DNA from: Rhododendron vialii
Taxonomy: Eukaryota > Streptophyta > Magnoliopsida > Ericales > Ericaceae
Reading direction: 5' to 3'
Assembly: GCF_030253575.1 (NCBI RefSeq)
Contig: NC_080560.1
Location: 9,978,501 to 10,042,500, forward strand
DNA length: 64,000 nucleotides
Positions 1-11,609 of this stretch are shown piece after piece; the first letter of the stretch is position 1; every line of letters begins with the position of its first letter. Both the position numbers and the translations under genes were made by a program. The notes beneath the pieces were generated by a model. That model did not search any database. It was not told the DNA's origin and was given only the letters and a program-made list of their open reading frames with translations.

Positions 1-261
1 GCATTACCACAACGCAAAAAACCTGACAAATACACATAATGAACCTACAAAAAGTATTCCTAATCTACAACCTGCACAAATACAAGTGGACTTACACAAC
101 CTGCTAACAACAAAAAGAGGGCTTACACTATGCGAAAAGGAAACCCTAATTACAATGGTTCAGAAAATTAATCTACACAAATAAACCTTTACTACTCTTT
201 TACAACAATATGCACAAATAATCTGCACAAATAATGATTCAATAAACCCTAACCAGTTTGC

Positions 262-604
262 AAATTTAACACATTTCTCAAATCCTAATCAGAAATATCA
301 GTTCGCATAACCCTAATCAGAACAAATCTGTTCGCAAAACCCTAATCAGAATGATCACCTCGCAAAACCCTAATCAGAATAATCTGTTCGTAAAACCCTA
401 ATCAGAATAACAAGTTCGCAAAACCCTAATCAGAAAAATCTGTTCGCAAAACCCTTATCAGAAAAATCTATTTAACAAACACTGGTCACAAAAATCAGTT
501 TGCACGACCCTAATCTGAATAATCAGTTCGTAATCAGAAAAATTTGTTTGCAAATCCGTAATCAAAAAAATCTGTTCCAAAAATCCTAATCACAAAAATC
601 ACCA
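262..604. repeat. Degenerate minisatellite, about 28-bp unit
   Basis: About ten diverged copies of a unit close to GTTCGCAAAACCCTAATCAG plus eight A/T-rich bases follow one another. Spacing is near 28 bp, with a few indels and one interruption around 470-490. The CCCTAA core recalls the plant telomere repeat, but the unit is four times longer and carries the constant GTTCGC block. I see no gene in it. Confidence 0.8.
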
Positions 605-1179
605 TAAACCGTATATCCCGTACGAAATATACACACAAACACAAACAGAGATAATGGCATGATGAAGATGAGGGCTTGACAACCAAATCTCGTACACACA
701 GTCACACACACAAAAACAGATCTGAGAATCGATACATAGATCGTGTGACGAAGATGTGGGCGTGAGAAACATTACAGCACGAATTTTATGCCATACCTGA
801 GTTCGCAGAAGGAGAAATCGACCAAATCCCCACCAAACCCTCTCCTCCACAGACCAGAAAAGGGCAGCAACACAAATGGTAAAGCGACGAGGCCTGGGGG
901 TGGGAAAAGGGGATAACGAGGGGTATCTTCGTCCACAAAACCCCCCTCCATAGCCGGATTAAATTTGGGGACCTCAGGAGGAGCCCAAAAGTAAGACCGG
1001 AGAAACCCTAGAACTCGCAAAAACGAAGAGGGGGTGGAAAATAAAAGGGTCTGCTAATTGCCATGCCAAACGAAGGAAAAGGCGTGGGCCCCTCTCCATA
1101 TACCCCTTCTAATATTTCCCCTCCTCTTTTTCCTTCATCCAAGCAGGGCTTTAATGGAAATCTTGAGGGGTCCGTGATA
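605..1179. other. Intergenic, no gene recognised
   Basis: Several overlapping short open frames exist on both strands, none with a recognisable domain. The segment is more GC-rich than its surroundings. It may be leader or promoter sequence of something outside or lost, but nothing in it supports a gene call. Confidence 0.4.
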
Positions 1180-2530
1180 TTTACCAAAGAGAATAAATTC
1201 TCTCCGCCGGGGTTGGAAAACCCCAGTTGTCCTCCAAACCAATAATATGCTGCCACATCATCAAATTGTACCTGAAAATGGAAGACTCACGTGCTTGGTG
1301 GTTCGGTCCTCTACTTGGGTTATACCTACAGTTACAGTACTCCTCCCTCCTACTAGTACTACTCCTACAAGCCAAAAACTTAACCAATCAAAAAGTTTTT
1401 TTTTTTTTCCAAGAACCGATCAAAAGTTTGAGTATTAACCTATAGGCTGATAACCTATTTTTCCAACTGTCAGAAATATTCGGGTCAGTTTATGCTTGCT
1501 TTGACTATTTATCTTATTAGTCCGATCAAAGACAGATCATCTATACCGAAACTAAGGGATTTAAAAAAAAATTGTTCATGGTATATGACTATATATATTG
1601 ATTTGAACCAGTGAGAAGATACTTATTTTTTTAATCATTTTATTTTGGAATGTCGTAATTAATTTTTATCTTTAGGACTTTCATAATTAAGTATCTACTC
1701 TTTATTTATTTATTTCGGTCAAACGGAAATACTCATAAATTAAACTAGAGTAGATAATTGATTATGACTTACGAGAGCTCTATAGGCAAAAAATAATTAT
1801 GAATTTTTACGATAAAATGATCAAAAAAATAAGATATTCGCATCGGTTCAAACGGATTGAAAATTGTAATACTTAATTTTTAAGTATATTTTTTAATTAT
1901 AAATAGTCTAAAAAATTTAAATGCTCCAATGTTCAATCCGTTTGAACCGATGCGAAGATCTTATTTTTCTGATCATTTTATCTTAAGGGTTATAATTAAT
2001 AGTTGTCTCTAGGATTCTCATAATCAAGTATTTGTTTTATAAATAACGTAGCAATATAGTCATGTAACATGAATAAATTTTTTTCTTAATCCCGTAGTTC
2101 CGGCGTAAATTACCTGTTTTTGATCGATTGAGGAGAGAAATAGTCAAAGAGTACACACGAACACCTCTAACCGTTGAAAAAAAGGGTTATCAGGTTGTAG
2201 GTTAAGAGATCTCGGAGGTTAAATACTTAAACTTTTAGATCGATTCTTGTTAAAAAAGAAAAGAAAAAAAAACTTTTTCGATTTTGTTCGATTCTTAGTT
2301 TAGTTTAGTTTTTCATTGGTTAAGTTTTTAGCTTGCAGGAGTAGTACTAGTAGGAGGAGGAGGAGTACTGAAAAAGGTTAAAGTCAAGTTGGAGGACTGA
2401 ACCACCAAGCACGTACGAGTATTTCTTCCATTTCTTGGTACAATTTGATGATGTGGCAGCATATTATTGGTTTGGAGGACAACTGGGGTTTTTCAATCCC
2501 GGCGGAGAGAATTTATTCTCTTTACGAAAT
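1180..2530. repeat. Long inverted repeat (about 1.35 kb, arms about 250-300 bp)
   Basis: The stretch 1187-1440 recurs as its reverse complement at 2218-2524. Shared landmarks include AGAGAATAAATTCTC with the adjacent CCGCCGGG, the AACCAATAATATGCTG block, and a run of CCTCC/ACTAGTACT triplets. Arms are roughly 85 percent alike by eye, with indels. The centre holds a second, smaller inverted repeat. The layout fits a non-autonomous foldback or long-TIR (Mutator-like) element. I could not find a convincing target-site duplication, so the exact ends are uncertain. Confidence 0.65.
1800..1990. repeat. Inner inverted repeat with shared stem motif
   Basis: Around 1830-1866 lies TTCGCATCGGTTCAAACG followed by GATTGAAAATTG. 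Its reverse complement sits at about 1928-1966, and AT-rich sequence separates the two. The same stem recurs near 18440-18500 and twice inside the foldback at 62707-63284, so it marks a dispersed repeat family. Confidence 0.65.
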
Positions 2531-2596
2531 TATCTTCTTTGTTTTGGGAGTGATTTTGTCATCCCATTATCCGATGGCACTCTCCTTTGTGACTAA

Positions 2597-2805
2597 GGCT
2601 CTGTTTGGAATTTAGAGAAAGGAAAAAAAAAGGAAAAAAAAATAAAAGAGAAGGAAAATGAGAGGAAAATACTAGGAAAAACTTACTATTCAATGAACTT
2701 AAAATCTTTTTTCTTCACTCTTTTCTTTCTAACCAATTATTAGGAGGGAAAATTTTTTAATTTTCCTTTTTTTTCCTTTCTTTTCCCTAGGTTCCAAACG
2801 GAGCC
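2597..2805. mobile_element. Tourist-like (PIF/Harbinger) MITE
   Basis: A 209-bp element starts GGCTCTGTTTGGAA and ends TTCCAAACGGAGCC, an imperfect terminal inverted repeat. TAA flanks it on both sides (2594-2596 and 2806-2808), the three-base duplication typical of PIF/Harbinger Tourist elements. The interior is purine-rich on the left and pyrimidine-rich on the right, so the whole element can fold back. It lies 130 bp upstream of the F-box start at 2935. Confidence 0.8.
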
Positions 2806-2934
2806 TAAGATTTGTTTTTTAAAGAAAATGAGAGTGTGATCGGAAAAAATGGAGGTGGCAAAAATCAATTCTTTTGTTTTCTGTCTCCATCAAATTCCCT
2901 AGGTAGTCACTGCTTCCTCTGCAACGGAGGCCAA

Positions 2935-4116
2935 ATGACTAGGACCAGAGCATCCACTAAAAGGAGAAAGTCGCTTACCGGCGCTACTCCGACGGTACAA
3001 CCGGCGGCGGCGGACAATGTCCATGAACCAACACCGGCGGCGAACACAATCGGCTGCAGTGTCGATCTCCTGACAGAGATCCTCCTGCGTTCGCCGGCGA
3101 AATCCCTAATCCGATTCAAGTGCGTGTCAAAGAATTGGCTCTCCCTCATCTCCGACTCCCAATTCGCCCACAACCACTCTCGCCGAAACCCTAGGCCCAT
3201 CTCAGGCTTGTACTTCTACAGCAGAAGACTCAAATCCGTCTTCTTCCACGGCGAACAGAATCTCCCGTCTCTACCCTTCGTCGATGCCCTTGGCTGCCAT
3301 GAGAATTTAACTGAGATTGTAGACTCCTGCAACGGATTGCAGTTGTGCGAGAAATTTGACGGTAAGGATTTCGCAGCGCAATACATTGTTTGTAATGTCT
3401 TTACACAGAAATACCGAGTACTTCCTAAACCTAATGGGAATTCATCTAAATGGATTACTCATAAAGCGTTCTTGGCCTTCGATCCTTCCAAATCGCCTCA
3501 CTACAAAGTTGTCTTGGTTAGTTACGTGCTTCACCCACCTTATGAAATTGATGTGTTCTCTTCGCGGACTGGGTGTTGGGAAAAGGGTTTTGCGCCGCAT
3601 ACGTGTCATGGCTGGGGTGCGTATTGGAACGGAGCAATCCATTGGGTAGGTGATGAGAATTGCTTGAGATTTGATGTGGACGCGGAGGAGATGATAGCTA
3701 CTCCAAACCGTCCGCTGCCCAAAATCCTTAGTCAGGACAAGATTAGGTATCTTGGAGAATGTGGTGGCCGCTTGTTTCTCATTCAGTCTCGTTCGCGCAA
3801 GGTCTTGGGATTCAGAATCCTTGAATTATGTGGTACCTGGTGCGGGAGTTACCAAGTCAATCTTAGACCCATCATATCTGCATTCCCTGAGTTAGAAACA
3901 ACCTTTAAATTTGATGTGCTCTCACTGTTGTGCGTTGGGGATGTAGAGAAAAAGGAGGATTTCACACTAGTGTTAGCTATTCCAGGGAGAATTATTGCTT
4001 ATAATCTGCATCGGAAGACATGCGATGTGCTTTGTAATCTGTCGGTAGATGACTTCATTAAAAGTGGTAGGAATGGTTGTGCTTATCCCTTTGTTGAAAC
4101 CCTATCTCCAGTATGA
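2935..4116 (+). CDS. F-box protein with F-box-associated domain, family 1
   Basis: Predicted 393-aa protein, probably the substrate-recognition subunit of an SCF ubiquitin ligase; the target is unknown. Residues 1-40 are a basic, low-complexity leader. The F-box spans about 41-82 (VDLLTEILLRSPAKSLIRF, then CVSKNWLSLISD). The rest is an FBA-type region with SCNGLQLC, the YIVCN/KYRVLPKP block, FDPSKSPHYKVVLV, WNGAIHWVG, YLGECGGRLFLI and a C-terminal VETLSPV. I prefer the ATG at 2935 because the upstream in-frame ATG (2812) would add 41 residues encoded next to the MITE, without similarity to relatives. It is single-exon and the only plus-strand member. It is the most diverged family-1 member in the window. 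Confidence 0.88.
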   Translation: MTRTRASTKRRKSLTGATPTVQPAAADNVHEPTPAANTIGCSVDLLTEILLRSPAKSLIRFKCVSKNWLSLISDSQFAHNHSRRNPRPISGLYFYSRRLKSVFFHGEQNLPSLPFVDALGCHENLTEIVDSCNGLQLCEKFDGKDFAAQYIVCNVFTQKYRVLPKPNGNSSKWITHKAFLAFDPSKSPHYKVVLVSYVLHPPYEIDVFSSRTGCWEKGFAPHTCHGWGAYWNGAIHWVGDENCLRFDVDAEEMIATPNRPLPKILSQDKIRYLGECGGRLFLIQSRSRKVLGFRILELCGTWCGSYQVNLRPIISAFPELETTFKFDVLSLLCVGDVEKKEDFTLVLAIPGRIIAYNLHRKTCDVLCNLSVDDFIKSGRNGCAYPFVETLSPV

Positions 4117-6725
4117 ATAGTATCCTGAATGTTGTGTTGCGTATTTGCTTTTTGTAGAACTTTAAAACTGAATCAGCTTCTTTGTGTTGAAGAGCCATAG
4201 GTTTTTGTTTCACATGTTGCTTCAATAGCTTTATCATTCTTGGCTGTATACTTGTTCTTGGAAGTCTGTGATGCATAGTTGTGCTCTTCATCAGTACCTT
4301 GTATTTTTGTTAAACAATATGATACAAACTGAGGATGACAAGAAGAAGTAAAGGAGGTTGGAGGAATTACAAGAAAAAATTAGAACAAAAAAGTTCTCAA
4401 TTTGTGGTGCCAACACACCGTTTAAGATTACCGTGAACTAAGGAATCTCCAATCTGAAAAATGTGCTCATTATATCCAGATTGTAATTTGATTTTCACTC
4501 CTTTTTGCAGAGATATTTTTTTTTGTTCAGTCTCAAGTTCCAATTTTGTCTAACTGGCTGCCACTGCAGAAGTCTATATCTGCTCTACCGTAGTTACCCA
4601 TACAAATGCTTCCATATCCATATCCATATCCATGACAATTTCCAATTGCTCTTGTTATGCCATTTCATTCTGAGGATCTCCCTTGGATATCTTTCCTTCT
4701 TGTGACTGTAGTAGACTCCCATAAAACATTCTAATGTTCCCCTTTGCTTGGGTATTTGTCAACTTTTTTGGTCTTTAATCCCACGTATTTTTCTGCTGCC
4801 TGATGTACCGGAGCATGCTTGCGTTATACTTTTGTTCCTTCATATGTGGGCCTTTCTTTGACTACTTTTGATCGACAAGGAGGGTGCGTTAAACTCATTG
4901 ATTACTGGGCTTTTGATATGCTTGTGATGAAATATGTTGGTAAAATGGTTACTTGAGTAGCGAATATTCTTTCCACTTATTTCTGTTTCACCAAAAAGAG
5001 AGAGAATATTCTTCCACTCTACTTATGCAATTGAAACTCTAATCAGAAGTAGACTCAAGCTGTATGATACTCTAGGGCTCACTATAGTTCGGGCTGGCTG
5101 AAGGTCTATATGTTCAAGGAAGGAGTAGAAACTAGAAACAAACAGCAATGAATTGAAAAGTTGATACTGCTCTGTGTGTGTGTGTGTCTGTGTGTGTGTG
5201 TCTGTGTGTGTTCTAGCCGGCAAAGTTGTCCTCCATATTTGTAACTCTTTAAGTGCTAGACATTGACATTGCTCTGTTATATTTTGGGCAGGTGACTTTG
5301 ATTTTCTAATTAGTATATTGTTGAGAGTCTTATCAGACTCCATAGCCATTCTCCATGTGGGGTATGAACGTCATAGGGGACATCAATCCGAAGGCTTCCA
5401 ATGGTCACTGCTTTATCCTGGTCCCTCATTGAGTACCTATTCTCTGTTTAGCGATATCTTTTTTGTCTGTGATCTATATATGCTCTTCATTTAGTTTTTC
5501 CTTCAGTAGATGGTATGTGAGGCTACATACATCCAACCCTTGCCCAACCCCGCGGTGGGGGGATACTCGCACGGTATATTAGCCCTTTTAGATGGTATGC
5601 CCTCCTCCGTAAAACCCTAATTTTCACCCTGCTCAAGTATTTTATTCGTTGTTGGTCTTTTGATGCTCTAGTTCATCCATTGTTGCCATGTGATTGGAAC
5701 TTCCATAGCTTTAGATATCGTTCAACTCGCCTGACGTATCAGTTTAGCTGCAAGAATAGGTTCTCTGTGTAATACAAAATTGGAATTGCAGGATTGGGGT
5801 TCATTGTTGACTGCATTAGAAATGAAACCTTTGTTCGTCCATCTCCACAGCCTACACATGTATAGCCTTTGAAACTGGAGATGGTCTCAAGTTTCGGTTA
5901 CCTTCATGGTGATGTTCAATCTATTCGTTGAGAGTTTATTCCTCGTTTGACCAATGTCCTACAGGTTTCAACCTCGTTTACGGCGTACCTAATCGTAAAA
6001 GTGCACTAATCGTAACTCCTTTATGATGATTTATAACAGGATGAAGTAGTACAAAATAGTCACTTTTGCTTCATGAGAAAGTTCTCTTGAGAAAACAGGA
6101 ATCTCCTTTATTCAAACATGCTCTACTGAAGATGAACAAGTCAAAATGTTCTCCAAAGAAAACTACACGTTTTTATCAAGTAAGATCCGGTACACAATTG
6201 AAGTTTAAGCATAAGGAAACGACTCAAATTTTTAGATTATAATCATGAAAAATGAAAATTTAGTCAAGTTGTTTCATTCCTTTCCTCTTCAACAAGCCGG
6301 TGGTGATCTCACCTGTGTTCCGAGCATCATCTTGTTGAGGTTCTTATGAACTGCATCTATATTTCTTTCTGTTCACAGAATCGACTCCCGTTTGCTAAAC
6401 CTACTTTGGTACTCATTTTCTTAACCTTATTTCAGAAAATGACAGTAACATTAACACAATGATAAAAATTTGTGGCAAGGGGATAACCTTGATCAAAACA
6501 AATTAAACCGCCGCGATGTGAAAACATTTAGATCAGATAAAAGGTTCCCCAAGCAGAAATTGGGAAATTAAGGTGCTCATCACACTTTTTTTCACATTTA
6601 TTTGCTGCATTATTAAGTATTATACATTAAAAAGGAATAGGAAGCAGGTGCGGAACTTAATTAATAAAAGATTGTGAAAAGAAGAGAGTCGACAAGCTTG
6701 ATGCAGTTGCCGATCAAGAAAGACA
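4117..6725. other. Intergenic and 3' flank of the F-box gene
   Basis: No gene is recognised. The first 200 bp are 3' flank: the segment about 4140-4310 recurs in diverged form near 33950-34140 and 52065-52215, and about 5575-5670 recurs near 52260-52385. A TG microsatellite lies at 5171-5210. The remaining open frames are short and unsupported. Confidence 0.55.
5171..5210. repeat. (TG)n microsatellite
   Basis: TG/GT dinucleotide run interrupted by two TCTG units, in the 3' intergenic region of the first F-box gene. Confidence 0.9.
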
Positions 6726-6726
6726 A

Positions 6727-7190
6727 GTTTTTTTTTTTGATTACGTCACAGGAATACAAAAGAACAAAATTAGGAAGAGTCCTTAATCAAAATAGACTCT
6801 AACTTGGGCATAATACAACCCTCGTTTGAAAAGATTTTCCTATCTAGACAACAAGATACAATCCAATGTGCAGCCTTGTTATGAGCACAACTGCACCACA
6901 CAATCGACCATTGTCTAGCCCTTGCCCACGCTTTGATATCCTCCACTATTGCCTTTATCTCCCAATAACAATGTAAACTCGAGTCGTTAGGCTATCTATA
7001 AGGTTTTTACAGTCAGACTAAAAATAACTGTGGGGGAACTGAACTCCATAGCCAATGCACAAGCAATTGGCAATGCCCATGCCTTTCAATGACAAGCGCT
7101 GAAGAAACCGTAACTCGACCATAACGCCAAACTTGAGCCGATCCACCACAATCTCTAACAATGATGCCAAAGGCTGCAGCCAATGTAGTG
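6727..7190 (-). mobile_element. LINE-type 3' fragment with RNase H-like remnant
   Basis: Read on the minus strand, broken frames give the RNase H-like pattern found at the 3' end of plant non-LTR retrotransposons: a GIIVRDCGG-like start, then an SDCKNLIDSL block, WEIKAIVEDIKAWA, and finally CAHNKAAHWI. The frame is interrupted by stops and shifts. The sequence ends in a poly(A) tract (poly-T at 6728-6739 on the plus strand), as expected for a 5'-truncated LINE copy. The 5' limit is approximate and I did not find the target duplication. Confidence 0.6.
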
Positions 7191-7439
7191 AAATTTTGTT
7201 CAGCCTGTAGATGTGAATCTGTGGAAAGCTATTACAACAGGACCATCTACCTAAGCCATCACTCATGATTCTAGCTCGGGCTCCATGAAATAGGAGTGAC
7301 ATAACTGCATTTGTATTCCCCATTATATGGTTCTTTATAGGGTATATATATATTTACCTAAGGCTTTTTGTAACGTACTCGAAATTTCAATTCGTGTACT
7401 ATCCAATCTGTACTTCCTCAAATGTACATGTTCTTGGAT

Positions 7440-7760
7440 GCACTCAAAGAGGGAAAAAAACGACAAACATTTCCATAAAACCGCCTCCCTCGTACTTGCA
7501 CAAACTACGGCAGCGAAAACAGCTCACAACTTTCGATTCATAAACTCATGGAAAGGATGCAATTTTCGATTTCAATTCTCACTTGCCACCCACTTCTTCT
7601 TCCCGCTAATGAGAAATATTCAGTCTCACCACTGTGACTATGGCGAGAGCCAGCTGCGATAACTTAAAACCATTTCATATATCCAACAACAGCATGGTAA
7701 ATCAAAAGCATGCAGTAAATGAAGTTAAAAGCATGCAGATTGAAACTCTCTCTCTCCTCT
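7440..7760. repeat. Segmental duplicate block, copy 1 of 3
   Basis: The stretch containing CCACCCACTTCTTCTTCCC, GAGAAATATTCAGTCTCA and GGCGAGAGCCAGCTGCG is repeated at about 15170-15350 and 24090-24540. It marks the edge of the duplicated F-box units. It carries no recognisable gene. Confidence 0.7.
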
Positions 7761-8639
7761 CACCTCAACACTTTTTCTCTCTCCAAATTCGATGTTGGGA
7801 GTTCGTTCGATGCATCAACCCACCACTGCGTGCTTAAGACCCAATTTGTATGGGAGTAACGGCAAAGAGTCCGCCACATCACTTGGGCCCAATATACATT
7901 GAATGACCCATATCCACTTAAAAAGCTAAGCCTTGTAAGTGGTGAGCCATCCAATTGTATATTAAAGTCCAATTCTTTTTCTGTTTTATCCGATGTGGGA
8001 CTCAACGTTCACACATGTTCTAGCATTCGAGCCATCCAAAAAATGCAAGAGATGGAAATCTTTCCTTTGACTCTTATCTAATGGATCTCACACATAAAAC
8101 AAGTACTATTGTTGAAAGATAGAGAGGAAATTGCAGGATTAGAACAGCAAAGCAATCATCCCCCAACTTAGACATGGTCCAGACCCTTCAACTCTTTTTT
8201 CTTTTTTTTTTTAATTTTAATCTGAGATCCTTCAACTCCAAGCCCAGAACCTTTTTTTTTTGTAAGACAACAGAAAGGGGAAAAAAAAATGAACCTAGTC
8301 TCGAATCTGTAACTCTAATCACCAATTGGTCAATGAATTACACACGACCATTAGTAACTTTGTACTACACACACTCTACGAACTTGTATCTTTTTTATTC
8401 ACACAAAAAAAAAGAGGTAACAAAAAGGTTCTAAATAGGTCAGGTGCATAGTTTCAAGAATCTCATTTACTGCAACGATTCATCACCGATTCAATTTCAA
8501 AACAGATTCAACTAAAAAGTCGTATCAATTTTGCACAAAATCGTACCGTTTGGACAACTATAGATCTACAACGACTCAGAATACCATCAAGGTAAAAGAA
8601 GCAGACTGTAAACAAAATTCTAAACTGAGCTCACTTGTA

Positions 8640-9450
8640 TCCCCAAGGCCAATGTCAGATGTGCCGTCTCCAATTGATGCTGACGAACCATACAAGCTCC
8701 TCCTCTCCACTGCACGATCCCTATAGGCAATCTGAGCCTGTTGTTCCTTCTGAGTAGTAGAAGCCAACTGAATCGGCATCCCAGAAAACCTCCTCTTGCC
8801 GCCTCCAGCCGCCACAGGTGGAACATAAGGAGAACCCAAGGCAGATGCAACCGTTCTAAAGGGTTTCACAGTTGCTGTGGGTGTTGCATCTGCATTGTTT
8901 GCTGTGTATGGAGCAGGAGATGAAATCAGATTTCACCACACCCCTACCGGACCCTCTAATTACCCCCATTAAAGTACCCCCTGAGCTGTTACTCACAGGC
9001 CTTGGCCTAACCTCAGCCTCCAAACTAACCGACTGAACAGCAATTGTGGTTGGAGTAAACCCAGAACTAGTTACAACATTCTCCTTCATACTGGCAGATT
9101 CCATTTTGTACCTACTCTTTGTGAAAACTCCAGCAACAGAATTAGACCTGTCTTCAGCTGAAACAGATGGCTGATTTTCCTCGATCGCAATGCGTGGCGC
9201 TTGCCCTTCATGGCTCCTCTGCTTCCACAACGTTAACACATTACTCATTTTCTTCTTGTTGGCCAGAATACTGCTCTTTAAAGCAAGCCTAATCTCTTTC
9301 AGCTTCTCCTTCTCTTTCTTTTGCGCAGCTATTGCTGCATTGGCAGCGGCCTGAACGACATCTGGCAATGACAACACAGCCTTGTCACTTGATGAAGTTA
9401 TCATAGCAGCTGGAGCAGAAATAACAACTTTCCTACTGGCGGTAACAACA
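8640..9450 (-). pseudogene. Fragment of SUA/RBM5-like splicing factor gene
   Basis: The minus strand encodes a stretch I recognise as the region upstream of the G-patch in plant SUPPRESSOR OF ABI3-5 / RBM5-type RNA-binding proteins: SLPDVVQAAANAAIAAQKK, then KSSILANKKKMSNVLTLWK, QRSHEGQ, NQPSVSAEDRSNSV and RGSGRGVVKSD. A frame change near 8905-8925 moves the continuation to another frame (TVASALGSPYVPP, GKRRFSGMP, DRAVERRSLYGSS, DIGLGD). The RRM, OCRE and G-patch parts are absent. After GLGD the sequence reads into a GTGAGC, a possible retained splice donor, which suggests capture as DNA rather than from spliced mRNA. Relative to the sister unit near 19490-19515, the whole stretch from about 8255 to 9538 is extra. 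Confidence 0.75.
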
Positions 9451-9539
9451 TAATTTGGTATTCTTTCGATCAGCAAACTCAGCAGTATGTCCCTTGCTCT
9501 GACCAGAGCGACAGCAAAACATATGGAAAATAAACTGAA

Positions 9540-9776
9540 TCAACCTTTAAACCAGGCAAAGGAAGCTCATCAGCTTCAAGGGATCCTGAGAAAGTGTTCC
9601 TCATAGCCCAAGAGGCCATCTCATGAGCAAGGGAATGGGCTTGTCTAGGGATATAAGACTTATGGCACTCTAGTTTACAATACCAAAAAGTAAATAGTAT
9701 TGCAATTAAACCAGGATCAGTGACTTGTTTCCAACCTCTCATAGTGAAATCTATGACGCATGGGTAATGTCCAAAC
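9540..9776. repeat. Segmental duplicate block R, copy in unit A
   Basis: GGCAAAGGAAGCTCATCAGC, followed by AGAAAGTGTTCCTCATAGCC, recurs at about 19510-19760 and 40717-40930. The similarity continues, with insertions, down to the F-box copies at 12686, 21683 and 43027. This defines tandemly duplicated units A, B and D. Confidence 0.75.
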
Positions 9777-10182
9777 CTTAGTCGCACAAAGCCGGAGCGG
9801 ATGAGGGAGTGGAAGTGGAGGTGGGAGCAGGAAAATAATGTAGCATAGAGTATTCACTTTAAAAGTACAATCATTTTAGGAAGTAAAAATATGGGCCAAG
9901 TCCTCCATAAGTGTAAGAAATTGGCTAGTGCTACACTATATGGTTTTCTTTTCAAGATACCATGACTTGGGCTAGGTATATGAGTTAATCAAATACCAAT
10001 TCATAAAGCCAAGTGATAAATCCCTGTTTTTCTATACAAAGATCATACAAAACTCTCATCTTCGTAAGGAGTGAGATCCCATCTCGATGGGAGTAGGCTC
10101 CCGTCAAGCTCCTTAGTTGGGAGTGCAAAAGCGGGCACCCAAGGTGGGAGCGGCACCACTTTAGGAGCTCCCTGCAACTAAG
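9777..10182. mobile_element. hAT-like MITE, 8-bp target duplication
   Basis: A 406-bp element begins CTTAGTCGCA and ends TGCAACTAAG. It is flanked by GTCCAAAC (9769-9776) and GTCCAAAT (10183-10190). The sister unit at about 19738 carries the empty site (CTGTCCAAATGG), which supports the boundaries. Eight-base duplications are typical of hAT transposons. No transposase coding is visible, so it is non-autonomous. It shares its ends with the element at 11610. Confidence 0.8.
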
Positions 10183-11609
10183 GTCCAAATGGAGAAAATC
10201 TATTCCTAATGGTTTTCGTTGCTAGTACCATGATTGCACAAAGCAGGAGCGAGGGCTCATGGATTTGTGATCACCTTCTCAATCAAATCTCTTAGTCTAA
10301 GAGAAAAAAGCTCATGCTTATTGATTTTGTAGTCAAAGAGAGTTGAGTGAAAACCGCAGGTTCAGGATGTGAAAAGGACATAGAAAGAACAAGGGAACAC
10401 AACTGAACAATTAGAACAATAGAACATTCAACCAATAGGACTACAGGAGTTTGCTAAACTTCTGACCTGTTATCTAAAACCACCCAACAGTCAAGTGAAG
10501 CAAAATACCAGAGTACCCTAGGCCGGCCTGAACCAAAAACAAAAAATGACGTAAAAGCTGAAGATATTTTGAACCTAGGACTTGTAAACCTAGATTATGA
10601 AGCTAATACATCCTGCAAGTTAAAGTGAAACAGGAGCCATGATTTGTTCGAGAACTCTTGCGGTTGGATATTCACCATGAGTATTTTGCAGTGGAAATAT
10701 TAGGATATGGCAGGTACCAAAGTTTCTGGATTCGCACATGCCAACATGGTAACTCTCGAGCTATATCTCCACGGCTTGTCTCAAGACACTTCAAAGAAAA
10801 CTATAGCCCTAGATTCAATACTTTCTCATTTTTCCCTGAATTGAAGTATTGAACAAAAAACCCACAGATGAGGTGATCTATTTTACTCCTGAGCAATAAA
10901 AAGAAAGTTGTCCTGCCATGACTATAATTACCAGCAGACAATTATGGACTACTGAAGCTTATATGGTTTGAAATCCTCATGCATGTTTAACCTTCTATGA
11001 TGTTAGCAAGCAATTTGTAAAAACGAGCCAACAGAGGTGGTGGAAGATGCTACAAAAATGATAAATTCCACCCATCATAGTTTCACAGCAACAAAGTAGA
11101 ACAAGTTCAAAGATTTACTAGTCAGTAGCATTAACAAAAAACAGATTAGTCCTAACGACAGACAACAAGAAAAGTACTGCTTTCCAATTCTGCTGTGCTA
11201 AGTGATATTGTCCCTTTCAATTGACAAGGCATCTACTATTTATCAATTCATTTAGTCATGTCTGAAAGATGAATGTGAAGAACCCACGGGACTTTCTCCG
11301 CACTATTTCACAAACCAAAAGTCACTTTTCCTGAGCCAAATCATTTCTAACTTCAATTCAAAATCAGTTAAAAAATTTCTCAAACCGACTCATAATCATT
11401 TCTCACAGATTATGGTTTATATCAAGGTAAATAACAAACTGAATGCCAAAATAGAATGAAGAATAAAAAAAGGAATCACAAACCACCCCTAATAAGCATA
11501 ACCCAATATAGAATCCCATCCCTCGGTGATTAATCAAAGAGACATGATTTAATCAAAAAAACATGAACAACATCACAATGACATGTCTTTTGAAAAAAAT
11601 AGGTCAGCT
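10183..11609. other. Intergenic part of duplicated unit A
   Basis: No gene is recognised. The sequence is closely similar to about 19741-21155 (unit B), partly to 34390-35095 (unit C) and to 41160-42490 (unit D). Confidence 0.6.

Noticed and set aside
262-604. Interstitial telomere repeat
   Set aside because: The plant telomere unit is 7 bp (CCCTAAA). Here the period is about 28 bp with a constant non-telomeric half.
2812-2934. N-terminal extension of the first F-box gene
   Set aside because: It begins six bases after a MITE border and has no counterpart in family members. The ATG at 2935 gives the family-typical length.
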